A DNA stretch of 64,000 nucleotides from Geobacter sp. (GCA_003574885.1 PJFC01000001.1:620001-684000); one strand, 5' to 3'; shown: positions 44,728 to 53,795, counted from the first letter of the stretch. Translations and numbers: made by a program. The notes: a model not told the origin generated them from the letters alone.

Positions 44728-44942
44728 AAGATCTGCTCGACTACAAGTTTCTCATCCCGCTGGTACTCATCCTCGGCTTTGCCCCCTTTTATCCCCAGCC
44801 CCATATCGTGGAAAAGCTCAGAATGCTGTCGACGGGCACGCTGAAAAGGCCGATCGACATATTCGATCTTGTCTGGCACGCCTGGCCCTTTGTGCTTTTG
44901 TTGTACCGGATTTACCGGGACATGGGACGGCAAACGGGATAG
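44724..44942 (+). CDS. Small two-helix membrane protein of unknown function
   Basis: A 72-residue protein with two hydrophobic segments (FLIPLVLILGFAPFYPQPH and WHAWPFVLLLYRIYRD) around a short polar loop. It overlaps the preceding methyltransferase gene (ATGA). I recall similar short proteins next to transport or methyltransferase genes in this group, with no assigned role. A terminator-like stem with seven Ts overlaps its stop codon. Confidence 0.65.
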   Translation: MKDLLDYKFLIPLVLILGFAPFYPQPHIVEKLRMLSTGTLKRPIDIFDLVWHAWPFVLLLYRIYRDMGRQTG

Positions 44943-44957
44943 TTTCCCGCTTTTTTT
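44935..44957 (+). terminator. Terminator-like stem with T7 run
   Basis: CGGGA (44935-44939) pairs with TCCCG (44945-44949); one base later seven Ts follow. The stop codon of the small membrane protein lies in the loop. The stem is short, so strength is uncertain. Confidence 0.6.
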
Positions 44958-44988
44958 GCAGGCTACAAACATGTTAAGGAGTCCATTC

Positions 44989-46665
44989 ATGAAGATGCAC
45001 ATTGTCGTTATCGGTGCCAATGCCGCAGGGGCGAAGGCCGCTTCCAAGGCAAAGCGGATGAATTCCCATGTGGATGTAACCCTGATCGACCGGGGGAGCT
45101 TCATCTCCTACGGGGCGTGCGGCATCCCCTATTACGTGTCCGACACGGTGGCCGACGTGAAGGAGCTGATGACCACGCCAGTCGGTGTTGTGCGTGATGC
45201 CGCCTTTTTCAACAAGGTGAAGGGGGTGAAGGTCATCACCGGCACGGAGGCAGTGGCTGTCAACCGGGAGGCCGGGACCGTCGAGCTGCTTGAGGCGGCC
45301 ACCTCGAAAAGGTACACCCTTGAGTACGACCGGCTGGTGCTTGCGACGGGGAGCACTCCGTTTCTGCCCCAATTCGACAACTGCGAGCTCGAAGGGATCC
45401 TGACGGTGAAATCCATCGAGGATGCCGAACTGCTCAAGGCCAGTGCCGTTGCGGGGAAACAGGCGTGCATCGTGGGGGCCGGGCTCATCGGGCTGGAAAC
45501 CGCCGAAGCACTCAGGCAGCAGGGGCTTGAGGTGACGGTGATGGAGATGCGTGATCAGGTCCTGCCGGGGGTACTGGATGCCGAGATGGCCGCACTGGTG
45601 GAAAAACACCTCCGGATGAACGGGGTGCGGGTCATGACCTCATGCAAGGTTACCGGTTTTGCCGGTACAGACCGGGTGCAGGGGGTTATTGCCGACAAGG
45701 AGGAGGTAGCCGCCCAGCTCGTCGTGGTTGCGCCCGGCGTGCGGCCGAACACTAAGCTGGCCAAGGAGGCAGGGCTGGAGATTGGTGTCACCGGGGCAAT
45801 TGCGGTCGATTCCCGCATGCAGACCAGCGATCCCCGGATTTTTGCCTGCGGCGATTGCTGCGAGTCCCTCAATCTTGTCACCGGCGGAAAGGTGTACGCT
45901 CCCCTCGGGAGTACGGCAAACAAGCAGGGGAGAGTGGCCGGAATCAATGCGGCAGGTGGGGAGGCCTCCTTCGCGGGGATTCTGGGGACCTCCATCCTCA
46001 AGGTTTTTGCCGTCAATGCCGGCAGGACCGGTTTGACCGAGACCGAGGCCAGGGGGTGCGGATATGAGGTGGAGACCGTCCTCTCCCCGGCCCCCGACAA
46101 GGCCCACTTCTTTCCCGGGGCCAAACCGATTGCGCTGAAGATTGTTGCGGACCGGAAGACCGGCAGGATTCTCGGCCTCCAGGCGGTCGGCGAGGGGGCA
46201 GTGGACAAGCGCCTCGATGCGGCGGCAGCTGCCATAACCTTCAAGGCCACGGCCGACCAGCTCTCCCAACTCGATCTCGCTTATGCCCCCCCCTATTCGG
46301 CTGCCATGGACAATCTTCTCGTCGCCGCCGATATCCTCAAGAACAAGCTTGCCGGCCATGCGCGGGGCATCTCTTCCCGTGAGGTAAAGCGGAAACTCGA
46401 TGAGGGCGACGACTTCATTCTCCTTGATGTCCGTTCTCCCGCCGAACATGCAGAGGTGGGGATCGAGGGAGCGAAACTCATTCCGCTTGGCGCCCTGCGG
46501 GAAAAACTGGACTCCCTCCCCAGGGACAAGGAAATTGTTACCTTCTGCAAGATCAGTCTTCGCGGCTATGAAGCACAGAAAATCCTGGATGGGGCAGGCT
46601 TCGGCAAGACACGCTTCCTGGATGGCGGCATCATGATGTGGCCCTACGAGCTGAGGCGGGGATAA
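44989..46665 (+). CDS. CoA-disulfide reductase-type flavoprotein with C-terminal rhodanese domain
   Basis: A ~558-residue fusion. The N-terminal ~450 residues are a two-dinucleotide-binding FAD/NAD(P)H oxidoreductase: FAD motif VVIGANAAGAKAASKA, single redox Cys44 in YGACGIPYYV, NAD motif CIVGAGLIGLETAEAL and IFACGDCCES. The C-terminal ~95 residues are a rhodanese domain (DFILLDVRSPAEHAEVGIEG) with the active-site Cys in TFCKISLRG. Such CoADR-Rhd proteins reduce CoA-disulfides and persulfides (NADH-dependent polysulfide reduction). ATG 44989 has AAGGAG 8 bases upstream. It lies convergent to the ext locus. Confidence 0.9.
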   Translation: MKMHIVVIGANAAGAKAASKAKRMNSHVDVTLIDRGSFISYGACGIPYYVSDTVADVKELMTTPVGVVRDAAFFNKVKGVKVITGTEAVAVNREAGTVELLEAATSKRYTLEYDRLVLATGSTPFLPQFDNCELEGILTVKSIEDAELLKASAVAGKQACIVGAGLIGLETAEALRQQGLEVTVMEMRDQVLPGVLDAEMAALVEKHLRMNGVRVMTSCKVTGFAGTDRVQGVIADKEEVAAQLVVVAPGVRPNTKLAKEAGLEIGVTGAIAVDSRMQTSDPRIFACGDCCESLNLVTGGKVYAPLGSTANKQGRVAGINAAGGEASFAGILGTSILKVFAVNAGRTGLTETEARGCGYEVETVLSPAPDKAHFFPGAKPIALKIVADRKTGRILGLQAVGEGAVDKRLDAAAAAITFKATADQLSQLDLAYAPPYSAAMDNLLVAADILKNKLAGHARGISSREVKRKLDEGDDFILLDVRSPAEHAEVGIEGAKLIPLGALREKLDSLPRDKEIVTFCKISLRGYEAQKILDGAGFGKTRFLDGGIMMWPYELRRG

Positions 46666-46681
46666 CCATCACTCGATGTGC

Positions 46682-46707
46682 GGGGGGTGCCGTCGCGGCA
46701 CCTCCCC
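46682..46707. terminator. GC-rich hairpin between convergent genes
   Basis: GGTGCC/GGCACC (46686-46691 with 46697-46702) extends with GGGG/CCCC outside one bulged T. There is no clear T-run on either strand. It may help to end both the rhodanese-fusion transcript and the ext transcript. Confidence 0.4.
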
Positions 46708-46720
46708 ATGCGGCGGAACA

Positions 46721-47515
46721 TCAACGCTCAAGAATGCGGAGCAGCTCCGGCAATTTCTCCTCCTCCAGGAGGACAGGTCGCATGGTGGTGCCGGGGCGCA
46801 CCTTGCGCGGATTCTTAAGCCAGGTTTTCAGCCTCTCTTCAGTCCACGCCCGTTTTCCCTCAAAAGTATGCGGATAGAATTCGGAGAAAATACCCGAAAG
46901 ATTCGGTCCCGCATCCCCCGTCCCCAATCCGCCGTACTGTTCCGAAAGCAGCCTGTGGCACGGGCCGCAGTTGGCGGTAAAACTATCCTCCCGTTTCTCC
47001 CCGCTCTCCACGAAATGCACTACCTGCGGCAGTTCTCTCCGTTCCTCACCGGCAGCCCTCCCCCCGGCCATGATTGCATTGACTAGTGCAATTCCCTGTT
47101 GTTCGGTAACATGAAAATCGGGCATGAACACCGCCGGTTTGGTAATTGCCTGCTGTATGGCCTGGGGAGGGGTCGTTGCGTAGAGTCTGTCCAGATTGGA
47201 GGCGCGGCGGCTACCTTTGCCTGAAATCCAGTGACATCGCCGGCAGGCGAACCGGTCGATCAACTGCTTCCCCTCCCGCACCTGGGGGGCATCCCCAAGA
47301 GTGAAGTGGGCCATACTTCCGGGAATCATGTCCCGATGGGCGATGTTCTTCCGGTCGGAACGGTCGTTCCCCCGATGGCATGACGTGCAGTTGCCCCGGT
47401 CGGCATAGTGGACACCATGGCAGGAGATACAGAGGGATGGCCTCTTCCTGGTTCCGGCTTCTGCTCCACCTGCGATGGCCAGGAACAGCATCAGAATGGC
47501 GACACGAAGCTCCAA
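46721..47515 (-). CDS. Tetraheme c-type cytochrome at the end of the ext operon
   Basis: An exported protein of ~265 residues with four CxxCH sites (CISCH, CTSCH, CRRCH, CGPCH). The third and fourth sites resemble mono-heme cytochrome c domains with distal Met candidates (AVFMPDFHVT, GTTMRPVLL). It should receive electrons from the b6/Rieske part encoded just upstream. The start is uncertain: the TTG at 47515 gives a normal signal peptide (ELRVAILMLFLAIAGGAEA) but its Shine-Dalgarno is very close; ATG 47491 would be shorter. It overlaps the subunit IV gene. By order it could correspond to ExtR or ExtS of the published ext locus. Confidence 0.82.
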   Translation of the reverse strand: MELRVAILMLFLAIAGGAEAGTRKRPSLCISCHGVHYADRGNCTSCHRGNDRSDRKNIAHRDMIPGSMAHFTLGDAPQVREGKQLIDRFACRRCHWISGKGSRRASNLDRLYATTPPQAIQQAITKPAVFMPDFHVTEQQGIALVNAIMAGGRAAGEERRELPQVVHFVESGEKREDSFTANCGPCHRLLSEQYGGLGTGDAGPNLSGIFSEFYPHTFEGKRAWTEERLKTWLKNPRKVRPGTTMRPVLLEEEKLPELLRILER

Positions 47516-47904
47516 TTCTCCCCCCGAAAAAACATGGCGACAATGGTGAGCAGCACAATAATGAAAAAGATGACGAGGGTGAACAAGGAGAGGGGGAGGC
47601 GTTCCCGGGCATACCATCGTGCCCGGTCCGGAACGGGAATGAACCTGAACCATGGCAGGAAGAGAAAGATGAAGGCGATGCCGATTACGCCGTAGATGAG
47701 AATTTTATCGTAACTCACCAGTTCCTGTATCCAGAGAAGAAACCAGGCCGATTTCACCGGATTGGGGACCTTGCCCAGGGATGCCTGTTCCTGGAGCGGG
47801 GCGGGAATGAAGGCAGCCATGGCCATCAGGGCGCAAACGGTCAATGCCAGGGCGATTTTCACCAGCCGGAAAAATGCAGGGGAACTTTTTACATATCCTC
47901 TCAT
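47491..47904 (-). CDS. extQ: Cytochrome b subunit IV-like membrane protein
   Basis: A 137-residue protein with three to four TM helices that matches the C-terminal half of cytochrome b (PetD-like). LGKVPNPVKSAWFLLWIQEL resembles the Qo-side EF-helix/linker text of cytochrome b C-terminal parts, though the PEWY motif itself is not present. Together with the b6-like protein it should make a split cytochrome b. It overlaps the b6 gene by 4 bases. The symbol follows the gene order of the ext locus recalled from G. sulfurreducens and is less certain than the family call. Confidence 0.82.
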   Translation of the reverse strand: MRGYVKSSPAFFRLVKIALALTVCALMAMAAFIPAPLQEQASLGKVPNPVKSAWFLLWIQELVSYDKILIYGVIGIAFIFLFLPWFRFIPVPDRARWYARERLPLSLFTLVIFFIIVLLTIVAMFFRGENWSFVSPF

Positions 47905-48521
47905 AGGTAGGGGAGAACTCCCTTGTTCTTGCGGATATAGTAGAAGTGAAGGAGCGAAAGGAACAGGGTTACCGTCGGAATGACGATGATGTGGAGCGCA
48001 TAGAAGCGGATGAGCGACAAGGTCTCTCCCACACCGTCAGGCACCAGTACGGCTTTCACCAGATGTCCGAGGGGAGCCGTTTCGAGCAGTTTCATGCCGG
48101 TCTGGGTCGCCCAGAGAGCGAGCTGGTCGAGGGGGAGGAGGTAGCCGGTGTAGGCCTCGAATACCGCCAGGCAGAGGAGGGCGAACCCGATGATCCAGTT
48201 GCGCTCCCGGGGCTTTGCATAGGCACCGGTGAGGACGACCCGCAAGGTGTGGAAGAAGATGAGCACCAGGAATCCGTGGGAAGCCAACCGGTGGAGGCTC
48301 CGCACGTAACGTCCGCCGAAAACGGAGGTTTCGAGGAAAAGGATGGAGTCGAACGCCCCCCGCGGTGATGGACGGTAGTAGAAGAGAAGCAGTACTCCGG
48401 TGACGGCAAGCACCATGAAGGAGGTGAAGGCCATCCCGCCGAGACAGAAGGTATAGGTTATCCGAAGGTTCTTTTCAAGAACGACCCGCGGAAAGAGATG
48501 TTTGAAAAAATCCTTGAACAT
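47901..48521 (-). CDS. extP: Cytochrome b6-type subunit
   Basis: A 206-residue membrane protein with four heme-ligand histidines. The first pair lies 14 residues apart (SLHRLASHG to FFHTLRVV) and the second 15 apart (ALHIIVIP to LLHFYYIR), the latter as in b6 rather than mitochondrial cytochrome b. It should oxidise menaquinol with the Rieske protein and pass electrons to the multiheme cytochromes, or reverse. ATG 48521 has GGGAG 8 bases upstream. The symbol is by analogy to the published ext gene order. Confidence 0.87.
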   Translation of the reverse strand: MFKDFFKHLFPRVVLEKNLRITYTFCLGGMAFTSFMVLAVTGVLLLFYYRPSPRGAFDSILFLETSVFGGRYVRSLHRLASHGFLVLIFFHTLRVVLTGAYAKPRERNWIIGFALLCLAVFEAYTGYLLPLDQLALWATQTGMKLLETAPLGHLVKAVLVPDGVGETLSLIRFYALHIIVIPTVTLFLSLLHFYYIRKNKGVLPYL

Positions 48522-48522
48522 G

Positions 48523-48936
48523 TCAGACGCTCCCTGCCCGGGACCTCCCCGTAACCACCAGATACTCCCCGTCAGATTCAAGAGCCAGTATGGCCAAAGG
48601 CTCCGTGGCCGGCCCGCTTAGCAGCTCACCCTTCCGGTTGAACCTGCTGCCGTGGCAGGGGCAGATCATCCCCGTCGGTGTCACCGATACCGTGCATCCG
48701 AGGTGGGGGCAGACGAGACTCAGGGCGATGATGTCCCCCCCCTCATGGACGAGGGCAATGCGCGATTCCCGGTAGACGAGGGCGCCGTTGGCGGGCAGCT
48801 CGGCTTTCGGCACCCTGAGCAGCGCTTCCCGCCTGGCCTTCCGAGGCACGAGAAATCGCCACATCCCTCCCGCAAGAGCCAGCATTGCTCCTAACGCGAC
48901 GAGGAACTGTCGACGCGATTGACGAGGCTTTTCCAT
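48523..48936 (-). CDS. extO: Rieske [2Fe-2S] protein
   Basis: A 137-residue protein with a Tat-type N-terminus (SRRQFLVALGAML) and one TM anchor, then a Rieske domain with both ligand motifs, CPHLGC and CPCHGSRF. It fits the electron-accepting partner of the split cytochrome b. It starts inside the end of the decaheme gene and stops one base before the b6 start. The symbol is by order in the ext locus and should be checked. Confidence 0.9.
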   Translation of the reverse strand: MEKPRQSRRQFLVALGAMLALAGGMWRFLVPRKARREALLRVPKAELPANGALVYRESRIALVHEGGDIIALSLVCPHLGCTVSVTPTGMICPCHGSRFNRKGELLSGPATEPLAILALESDGEYLVVTGRSRAGSV

Positions 48937-50141
48937 TTCTCCACATACCCCTTCGTATAGGCCGGCTTGCGTGCCGCCATCTCCTGATATCTGCCCGCAT
49001 CAAGGAACGAGCCGTTCACCACCCGCTGGCCGGTGCGATCCCAGAAAGAGTCCAGGGACATGCCGTCCTCCCTGAGCCGGTAGATCCGCTCTTCCGGTTT
49101 TTCCAGGAGAAAGCGGCGTCGATTGTCGTGGCAACCGTCGCACATGGGTGCCCCCCGCCTGACGGTGTGGGGGAAAAAGGCACGCCATTCCGCAGCCAGG
49201 AGCCGGTTCTCGACCCCTTCCGGCCGGTCGTTGCACAGATGGGAATAGTAGGCGATGAACTCCGGCCTGACGGGCGAGACCATCCCCCGGCCATTAACCC
49301 CGAGAGGGGGGGCATCCTGCTTCTTCAGGTAGACGCTCTTCACGTACTCACCGTTGTTGTCGCGCAGCCGGTACAGGTTCTGGACCGTGCTGTCGGTGAA
49401 GCGGAGGTAGAAGGTCCCGTATTCCTGGGGTGCCCAGGCGGAGTGGCAGGCGTAGCATTCCATTTTGTCGAGATGGGCTGCGATCCGGTGTTCAAGGACC
49501 TTCCGGCTTGGTTGATGGCACCCGGTGCACTTTTTGGCGGACTTCCGGCCGGCGAGAAAGCTTGCCATGTCGTGGCAGGCGGCGCAGGTGAGCCCCTTTT
49601 CGAAATGGACGTCGGGGAGCATCTTCAGGTACGGCTCACCCTCAATTTCCACACCCCGCTGGTAACGCTCATGTTCCTCCCGTGGGGCCCTGCCTGAATA
49701 CTCGGCGCCGGTGAAGTATCCCTTGTGGCAGGAGAGGCAGGCATTGAGGTCGGGACGCACGATCCGGTGACCGTCGCTGCCGTGGCAGTCGAGGCAGCTC
49801 CTGACGTGACATTCGCCGCAGTTGTTCGTGAAAAACGCCGGGTCATGCCGACCGTAGGTCCGTTGTACGAAGCCCCGTTCCCCACTCAGGGTGGCCATGA
49901 CGTGACCCGCCATTCCCCCGTATCCCCGGTGGCAGCCGGTACACCCTGCGGCGTTATCGACAAACGATGCGGGGTTCGGGGACGGACGCACCTCTTTTCC
50001 ATGGCAGGAGAGGCAGGGGAGCTTTCCGTGCTTCCCTGCGAGGGTGACCCGGTGACAGACCGTGCAGTTTTCAGCCCCCCTGGCGTCAGCGGGACCGGCT
50101 GCCGTCAAGAAGACGGCGATGAAGAGCATCATCAAGCGCAC
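48891..50141 (-). CDS. Decaheme c-type cytochrome
   Basis: An exported protein of ~416 residues with ten CxxCH sites: CTVCH, CLSCH, CTGCH, CGECH, CLDCH, CLSCH, CAACH, CTGCH, CYACH and CDGCH. A signal peptide (LMMLFIAVFLTAAGPADA) follows the proposed GTG start at 50141, which has AAAAGGA upstream; an ATG at 50186 is in frame but less likely. It overlaps both the 12-heme gene and the Rieske gene. By order it would be ExtN. Confidence 0.87.
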   Translation of the reverse strand: MRLMMLFIAVFLTAAGPADARGAENCTVCHRVTLAGKHGKLPCLSCHGKEVRPSPNPASFVDNAAGCTGCHRGYGGMAGHVMATLSGERGFVQRTYGRHDPAFFTNNCGECHVRSCLDCHGSDGHRIVRPDLNACLSCHKGYFTGAEYSGRAPREEHERYQRGVEIEGEPYLKMLPDVHFEKGLTCAACHDMASFLAGRKSAKKCTGCHQPSRKVLEHRIAAHLDKMECYACHSAWAPQEYGTFYLRFTDSTVQNLYRLRDNNGEYVKSVYLKKQDAPPLGVNGRGMVSPVRPEFIAYYSHLCNDRPEGVENRLLAAEWRAFFPHTVRRGAPMCDGCHDNRRRFLLEKPEERIYRLREDGMSLDSFWDRTGQRVVNGSFLDAGRYQEMAARKPAYTKGYVEKWKSLVNRVDSSSSR

Positions 50142-51930
50142 GGTAATCGATCCTTTTCCGGTAGATGGGGTCCACAGCCTTTTCATGGCAGATCAGGCAC
50201 TCGTTGAGCGCCAGTGCCCGTTTTACCTCGTTGCCGTTGAGAGGACGGGAGTTTTCACGGGTGATAGCGGAGAAGGCTTTTACCTTTCCTTCCCGCATGG
50301 TGAGGAACCCGTCGAGCGGTTTGTCTGCCGATTTTTCGCAGATAAGGGTTCCCCTGATGGTTCCCCCCTCGACCACATGCTGGCCGAAGCCAAGAAACGC
50401 CGGGTTGCCGTGGCACTCCGAGCAGTCAACCGCCTTTTTGCCGGTATTATGGGAGTAAAAGGGGGCGAAGCGGAGCTGGGGCTTCCCCTTGTACCGGGCA
50501 ACGTATTCGTTCCGCGATAAGGTGCCGTCCGGCTCGACGACGGTAACGAAGGTCTGGCAACCCGGCGTGACGGGGGATATTTTGCCGCGCTGGTTCAGTG
50601 CGAGGGGGAAGGGGTAGAGCATCCGGTAGTCCTCGGTTTCACTGAAGCGCCCAGGTGTCTCCCTTTTCTTGATGAAATCCATACCGTCCAGAGTCTTGTC
50701 GTAGCGGGTATGGCATCCGTAGCACTGGACGACCGTGCGCGAATGGCAGGCATGGCATTCCAGTCGTCTGTGGCCGACAATCGTATGTTCAGGAGTACCG
50801 GTGATCACCTTGCTCCGGAATATCCTGCCGCTCTTCTTGCCGAGGAGCAGGACATTGCCGTCGGCGACAAAAACGTTGGAGTAGGGACGCCCCTTGGCGG
50901 TCAGGATCATTTGCATTCCCGGCCGCATCTGCATTTTGTACCGTTTCGACTCCCTGACCGGTTCTTCGTTTTCCCTCGTGATGACGGCGTAGCCTGGGGG
51001 GGATTTTGCACTGCCGTGGCAGTCCTCGCAGGCGATCTCGGTCTGCAGGTACATGTTTTCGTAAGCGTACCCGTCTCCCATGATATCACGGGACGTGTGG
51101 CAATCGATGCACTCCATCCCGGCAACGTGATGGACGTCGGGTGCGATCTGCACCACATTGCGCCCTCCGCTGATCATGACGGGGCCCGGCTTTCCCCCGC
51201 TGGTGGGGACGAGGCTGTTGTTGCCGTCGTAAAGCCCCTGGTAGGAGAGGGCAATCCTTCCGCTCCGGTTGTGGCAGCGGAAACAGACGTCATTGCCGGG
51301 CAGAGGGGCAAGGGCGTGGCTTGCCGCAGCAGGTCGTTTCCCCCGCATCGTCCGATCGTTCCCTTCGTAAGTCCCCCGGTCATTGTAGGGGAAGTGACAG
51401 GCTGCGCAGCCCGCGGCATGGCTCGCGGCGAAAACATCTCCTGTTTCGTTCCCCACATGGCACTGGGAGCAGAACTTGCGGTACAGCTCTCCCGACAGAT
51501 TGTTCAGTCCCACAACTCCGGCCAGCTGCAAGGGCTCGCCGGCAGCGTCGAACGTTTTGGTCTGCATGGTGGCGAAGAGCCGCGGGTCGTTTCCTTCCCA
51601 TGTGAGCTGGATATTTTTTATCATCCCCGTATTCGTGTGCATCAGGTTCGACTGCACCCGTTCGAGCTGATAGCGGTGACAGGCTCCGCATGACTTTTCC
51701 CACGTTTCGGGAGCCGCGGGGTTCTTCCGGCCGTACATGCCGCGATGGGATGTATCCTTGTCTTTTGTCCGGTCATTACCACCGTGGCAGGATATGCAGG
51801 ATGCATGGCTTTCTGAGGTCTTTTCGATCCCCCGGTGACACGATTCGCAGGTTGACCTCCCCCGGTCGCATCCGGAGAGGAGGAGAAGAAGTATGAAAAG
51901 GCGCACTGCATTGTTGGGTATGATGGTCAT
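50086..51930 (-). CDS. extM: Dodecaheme c-type cytochrome lipoprotein
   Basis: A 614-residue protein with a lipobox (FILLLLLSGC) and twelve CxxCH motifs, from CESCH and CISCH to CSECH and CLICH. It is probably attached to a membrane and faces the periplasm or outside. The motif set resembles the nonaheme protein at 40570. It is the first gene of the second ext unit, downstream of a terminator, and overlaps the decaheme gene by 56 bases. The symbol is by order in the ext locus. Confidence 0.86.
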   Translation of the reverse strand: MTIIPNNAVRLFILLLLLSGCDRGRSTCESCHRGIEKTSESHASCISCHGGNDRTKDKDTSHRGMYGRKNPAAPETWEKSCGACHRYQLERVQSNLMHTNTGMIKNIQLTWEGNDPRLFATMQTKTFDAAGEPLQLAGVVGLNNLSGELYRKFCSQCHVGNETGDVFAASHAAGCAACHFPYNDRGTYEGNDRTMRGKRPAAASHALAPLPGNDVCFRCHNRSGRIALSYQGLYDGNNSLVPTSGGKPGPVMISGGRNVVQIAPDVHHVAGMECIDCHTSRDIMGDGYAYENMYLQTEIACEDCHGSAKSPPGYAVITRENEEPVRESKRYKMQMRPGMQMILTAKGRPYSNVFVADGNVLLLGKKSGRIFRSKVITGTPEHTIVGHRRLECHACHSRTVVQCYGCHTRYDKTLDGMDFIKKRETPGRFSETEDYRMLYPFPLALNQRGKISPVTPGCQTFVTVVEPDGTLSRNEYVARYKGKPQLRFAPFYSHNTGKKAVDCSECHGNPAFLGFGQHVVEGGTIRGTLICEKSADKPLDGFLTMREGKVKAFSAITRENSRPLNGNEVKRALALNECLICHEKAVDPIYRKRIDYRALDDALHRRLLDGSRSR

Positions 51931-52011
51931 GGTTTATCGATAGATGCTTTCCGAAATGGCTTACTATAATTCAACCATGATGAAATATCCAGTTGCTCGC
52001 CGTCTGTTTCG

Positions 52012-52042
52012 AAAAAAAGACCGGCGGTGGTTTCCGCCGGTC
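52012..52042 (-). terminator. Intrinsic terminator between the two halves of the ext locus
   Basis: A perfect 9-bp stem (52019-52027 with 52034-52042) and, on the minus strand, a run of seven Ts. It lies after the pentaheme gene stop and before the dodecaheme gene, so it splits the locus into two transcripts or acts as an attenuator. Confidence 0.87.
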
Positions 52043-52080
52043 ATAACAAGAAGGAGTCTTTTGGTTTTCTAAAATGATAG

Positions 52081-53433
52081 CTATTTGCCGCTCTTGCTGA
52101 TGCTGACTGTTTTCGTAAACTCGTCCCAGACAAAGGGATCGCTGTTGGGGGTCCCGAACGGCAGGTAGGTGAGTTTGACCTCGATGTCCAGGTCGTATGT
52201 CTGCGGTCTGGTAATAGTTTTGCCGTTTTCCTCGACTTCTTCCAGAGGGTAGAAGATGTCGAAGCGCTCATGGACCGTCTTGCCGGGAGGAAGTCCCATG
52301 TCTTCTATGATGCCGCTCTTTTCGTAGGGGCCGCGCCCCATCCGGTCGCCACGGGCAAGCTGTTGCGGAACCGGCATGTAAATCTTCTCCTGGTTGAACA
52401 CTTCTTTGCCATCTTTGGTTTTTGCAATTACCGACAGAACCAGTCGGTTGGGGGTCGGTCAGCCATCGGGTATGGAGTGGCCGGCACGGTTGATCATTTC
52501 CACCTTTACTACCGCTTTGGGCTTGATCTGTGCTCCATCACGCCAGTAATAACCAAACGCCTCGGTTTTGAAATCCACTGCTGTCTTGCTCATCGTCGGG
52601 TCACGGTAAGACTGGATGTTGTGGCCGAGCTTGCTCTCCTTCATGTGGCAATCCTGGCAGTTCTTCTGGCCAATCTCGGATTTGTAGGACCAGAGATAGC
52701 TGCCGTAGGAAGTGCAGCACTGGGTCGGTTCATCCAGTTCCAGGTTCGGTCCCATGCCGTGGCATTGACCGCACTGGATCGCTTCGCCCATGATGGGGCT
52801 CGCTGCCATTTTGGGAAACTTGTCCGAAGGATGGTCCCCGTCCTTTGAGCCGTAGACAACCCCCGCCTTCGCATAGCCGTCCTGCCACTTGTGGGTTATG
52901 GCATTCCGGTTGTGACAGATAAGGCAGCTGATGTTGACACTCTTGAGTTTTTCCTCCGCCTGCTTTGCTGCGATCTTATCCTTCTTCTTCAGGGCGGCTT
53001 TCCAGTCGTAAAGCGTGGTGACAAGCTCCTGTGCCACCGAATCTTCCGCATCGGCAAGCTGGGGCAGGTGACATTTGGCGCACCCCATAAGATGCTCTAC
53101 CTTGACGTCCTTCGGGCTTTTCACACCGGAATACGGTTCTTCCATGAGACCATTTTCGATGGCGGACATTATGGTCATTGCCGTCCGTCCCGTCCCGTAG
53201 ACGGAGCGTGAGTGTATGGATTTCTGCGCTTCGTCGTGCTTATCCTGGTGGCATTCGATGCAGGAACTGGAGTCGTACATCTTTGCCAGTTCGGCAAGTG
53301 TCTTCGCCTTGCCCGATTTGGCGGCAATGGTTTCCTGCCTGCCTATCCCCACCTTGCCGTCGGCAAAGGCCGTGCCGGCAAACAGGGCAGTGGCTGCAAG
53401 AAGGGCCAGTGCGCCGGTAATGCGTTGTTTCAT
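52081..53433 (-). CDS. extKL: Pentaheme c-type cytochrome with in-frame TGA, probable selenoprotein (ExtKL-like)
   Basis: The frame has a signal peptide (MKQRITGALALLAATALFAG) and five CxxCH sites (CIECH, CAKCH, CLICH, CGQCH, CQDCH). At codon 325 (52459-52461) a TGA interrupts the text GHSIPDG-PTPNRLVLSV. The same frame then continues for 125 codons with normal protein character up to TAG at 52081. There is no frameshift. Reading the TGA as selenocysteine gives a 450-residue protein, and a SECIS-like hairpin follows directly. The alternative is a nonsense mutation that leaves two fragments. I recall that the two ext genes K and L are treated as one ExtKL family. ATG 53433 has GGGAGG upstream. 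Confidence 0.82.
52431..52461 (-). promoter_or_regulatory. Candidate bacterial SECIS element after the in-frame TGA
   Basis: On the minus strand the TGA (52461-52459) is followed by CCGAC-CCCC-AACC-GACT-GGTT-CT-GTCGG. The lower stem CCGAC/GTCGG and upper stem AACC/GGTT close a GACT loop. The upper stem starts 9 bases after the TGA, near the ~11 bases of the E. coli fdhF SECIS. All of it is coding, as expected for bacterial SECIS. Confidence 0.65.
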
Positions 53434-53477
53434 CGTGTTCCTCCCATTCATAAATCAGAAGCAGGGTGCTAAGCCTT

Positions 53478-53795
53478 TCAGCATCCCTGAAGTTCGTCAC
53501 CCGCAGCCTCGCTGATGGTAACGGTGCTGTCGGTCTTGATCTTGGCAGCTTTGGCCTTGCCGAATTTCAGCACGACTTCATTACCCTTAACCTCGACTAC
53601 TGTGGGTGCGCCCCCCAGTGCCTCGACGTTGACGCCCTTTTTGACCCAGGCGGGGAGGTCCCTTTCCGTCGTTACCGTCACTTTTTCACCATCGACAGCG
53701 GTCACTTTTCCCTTAACTGCTTCGGCAGCAAAGGCTGCTGTGGCGAAGGCGGCCATGGCGAACAGAACGGCAAGTTTCGTGATTAATCGTTTCAT
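53478..53795 (-). CDS. Small exported protein, ExtJ-like
   Basis: A ~105-residue protein with a signal peptide (KRLITKLAVLFAMAAFATAAFA) and a compact beta-rich mature part (VKGKVTAVDGEKVTVTTERD, then EVKGNEVVLKFGKAKAAKI) that looks like a small OB/SH3-type barrel. It ends in GC. AAAGGAG precedes ATG 53795. It sits between the porin and the pentaheme genes and may be ExtJ of the published locus. Role unknown; periplasmic assembly or metal(loid) binding is possible. Confidence 0.75.
   Translation of the reverse strand: MKRLITKLAVLFAMAAFATAAFAAEAVKGKVTAVDGEKVTVTTERDLPAWVKKGVNVEALGGAPTVVEVKGNEVVLKFGKAKAAKIKTDSTVTISEAAGDELQGC

Noticed and set aside
52012-52042. Attenuation by a riboswitch in front of the dodecaheme gene.
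   Set aside because: Only a simple terminator is seen; no alternative pairing or conserved aptamer text could be found in the ~150-base gap.
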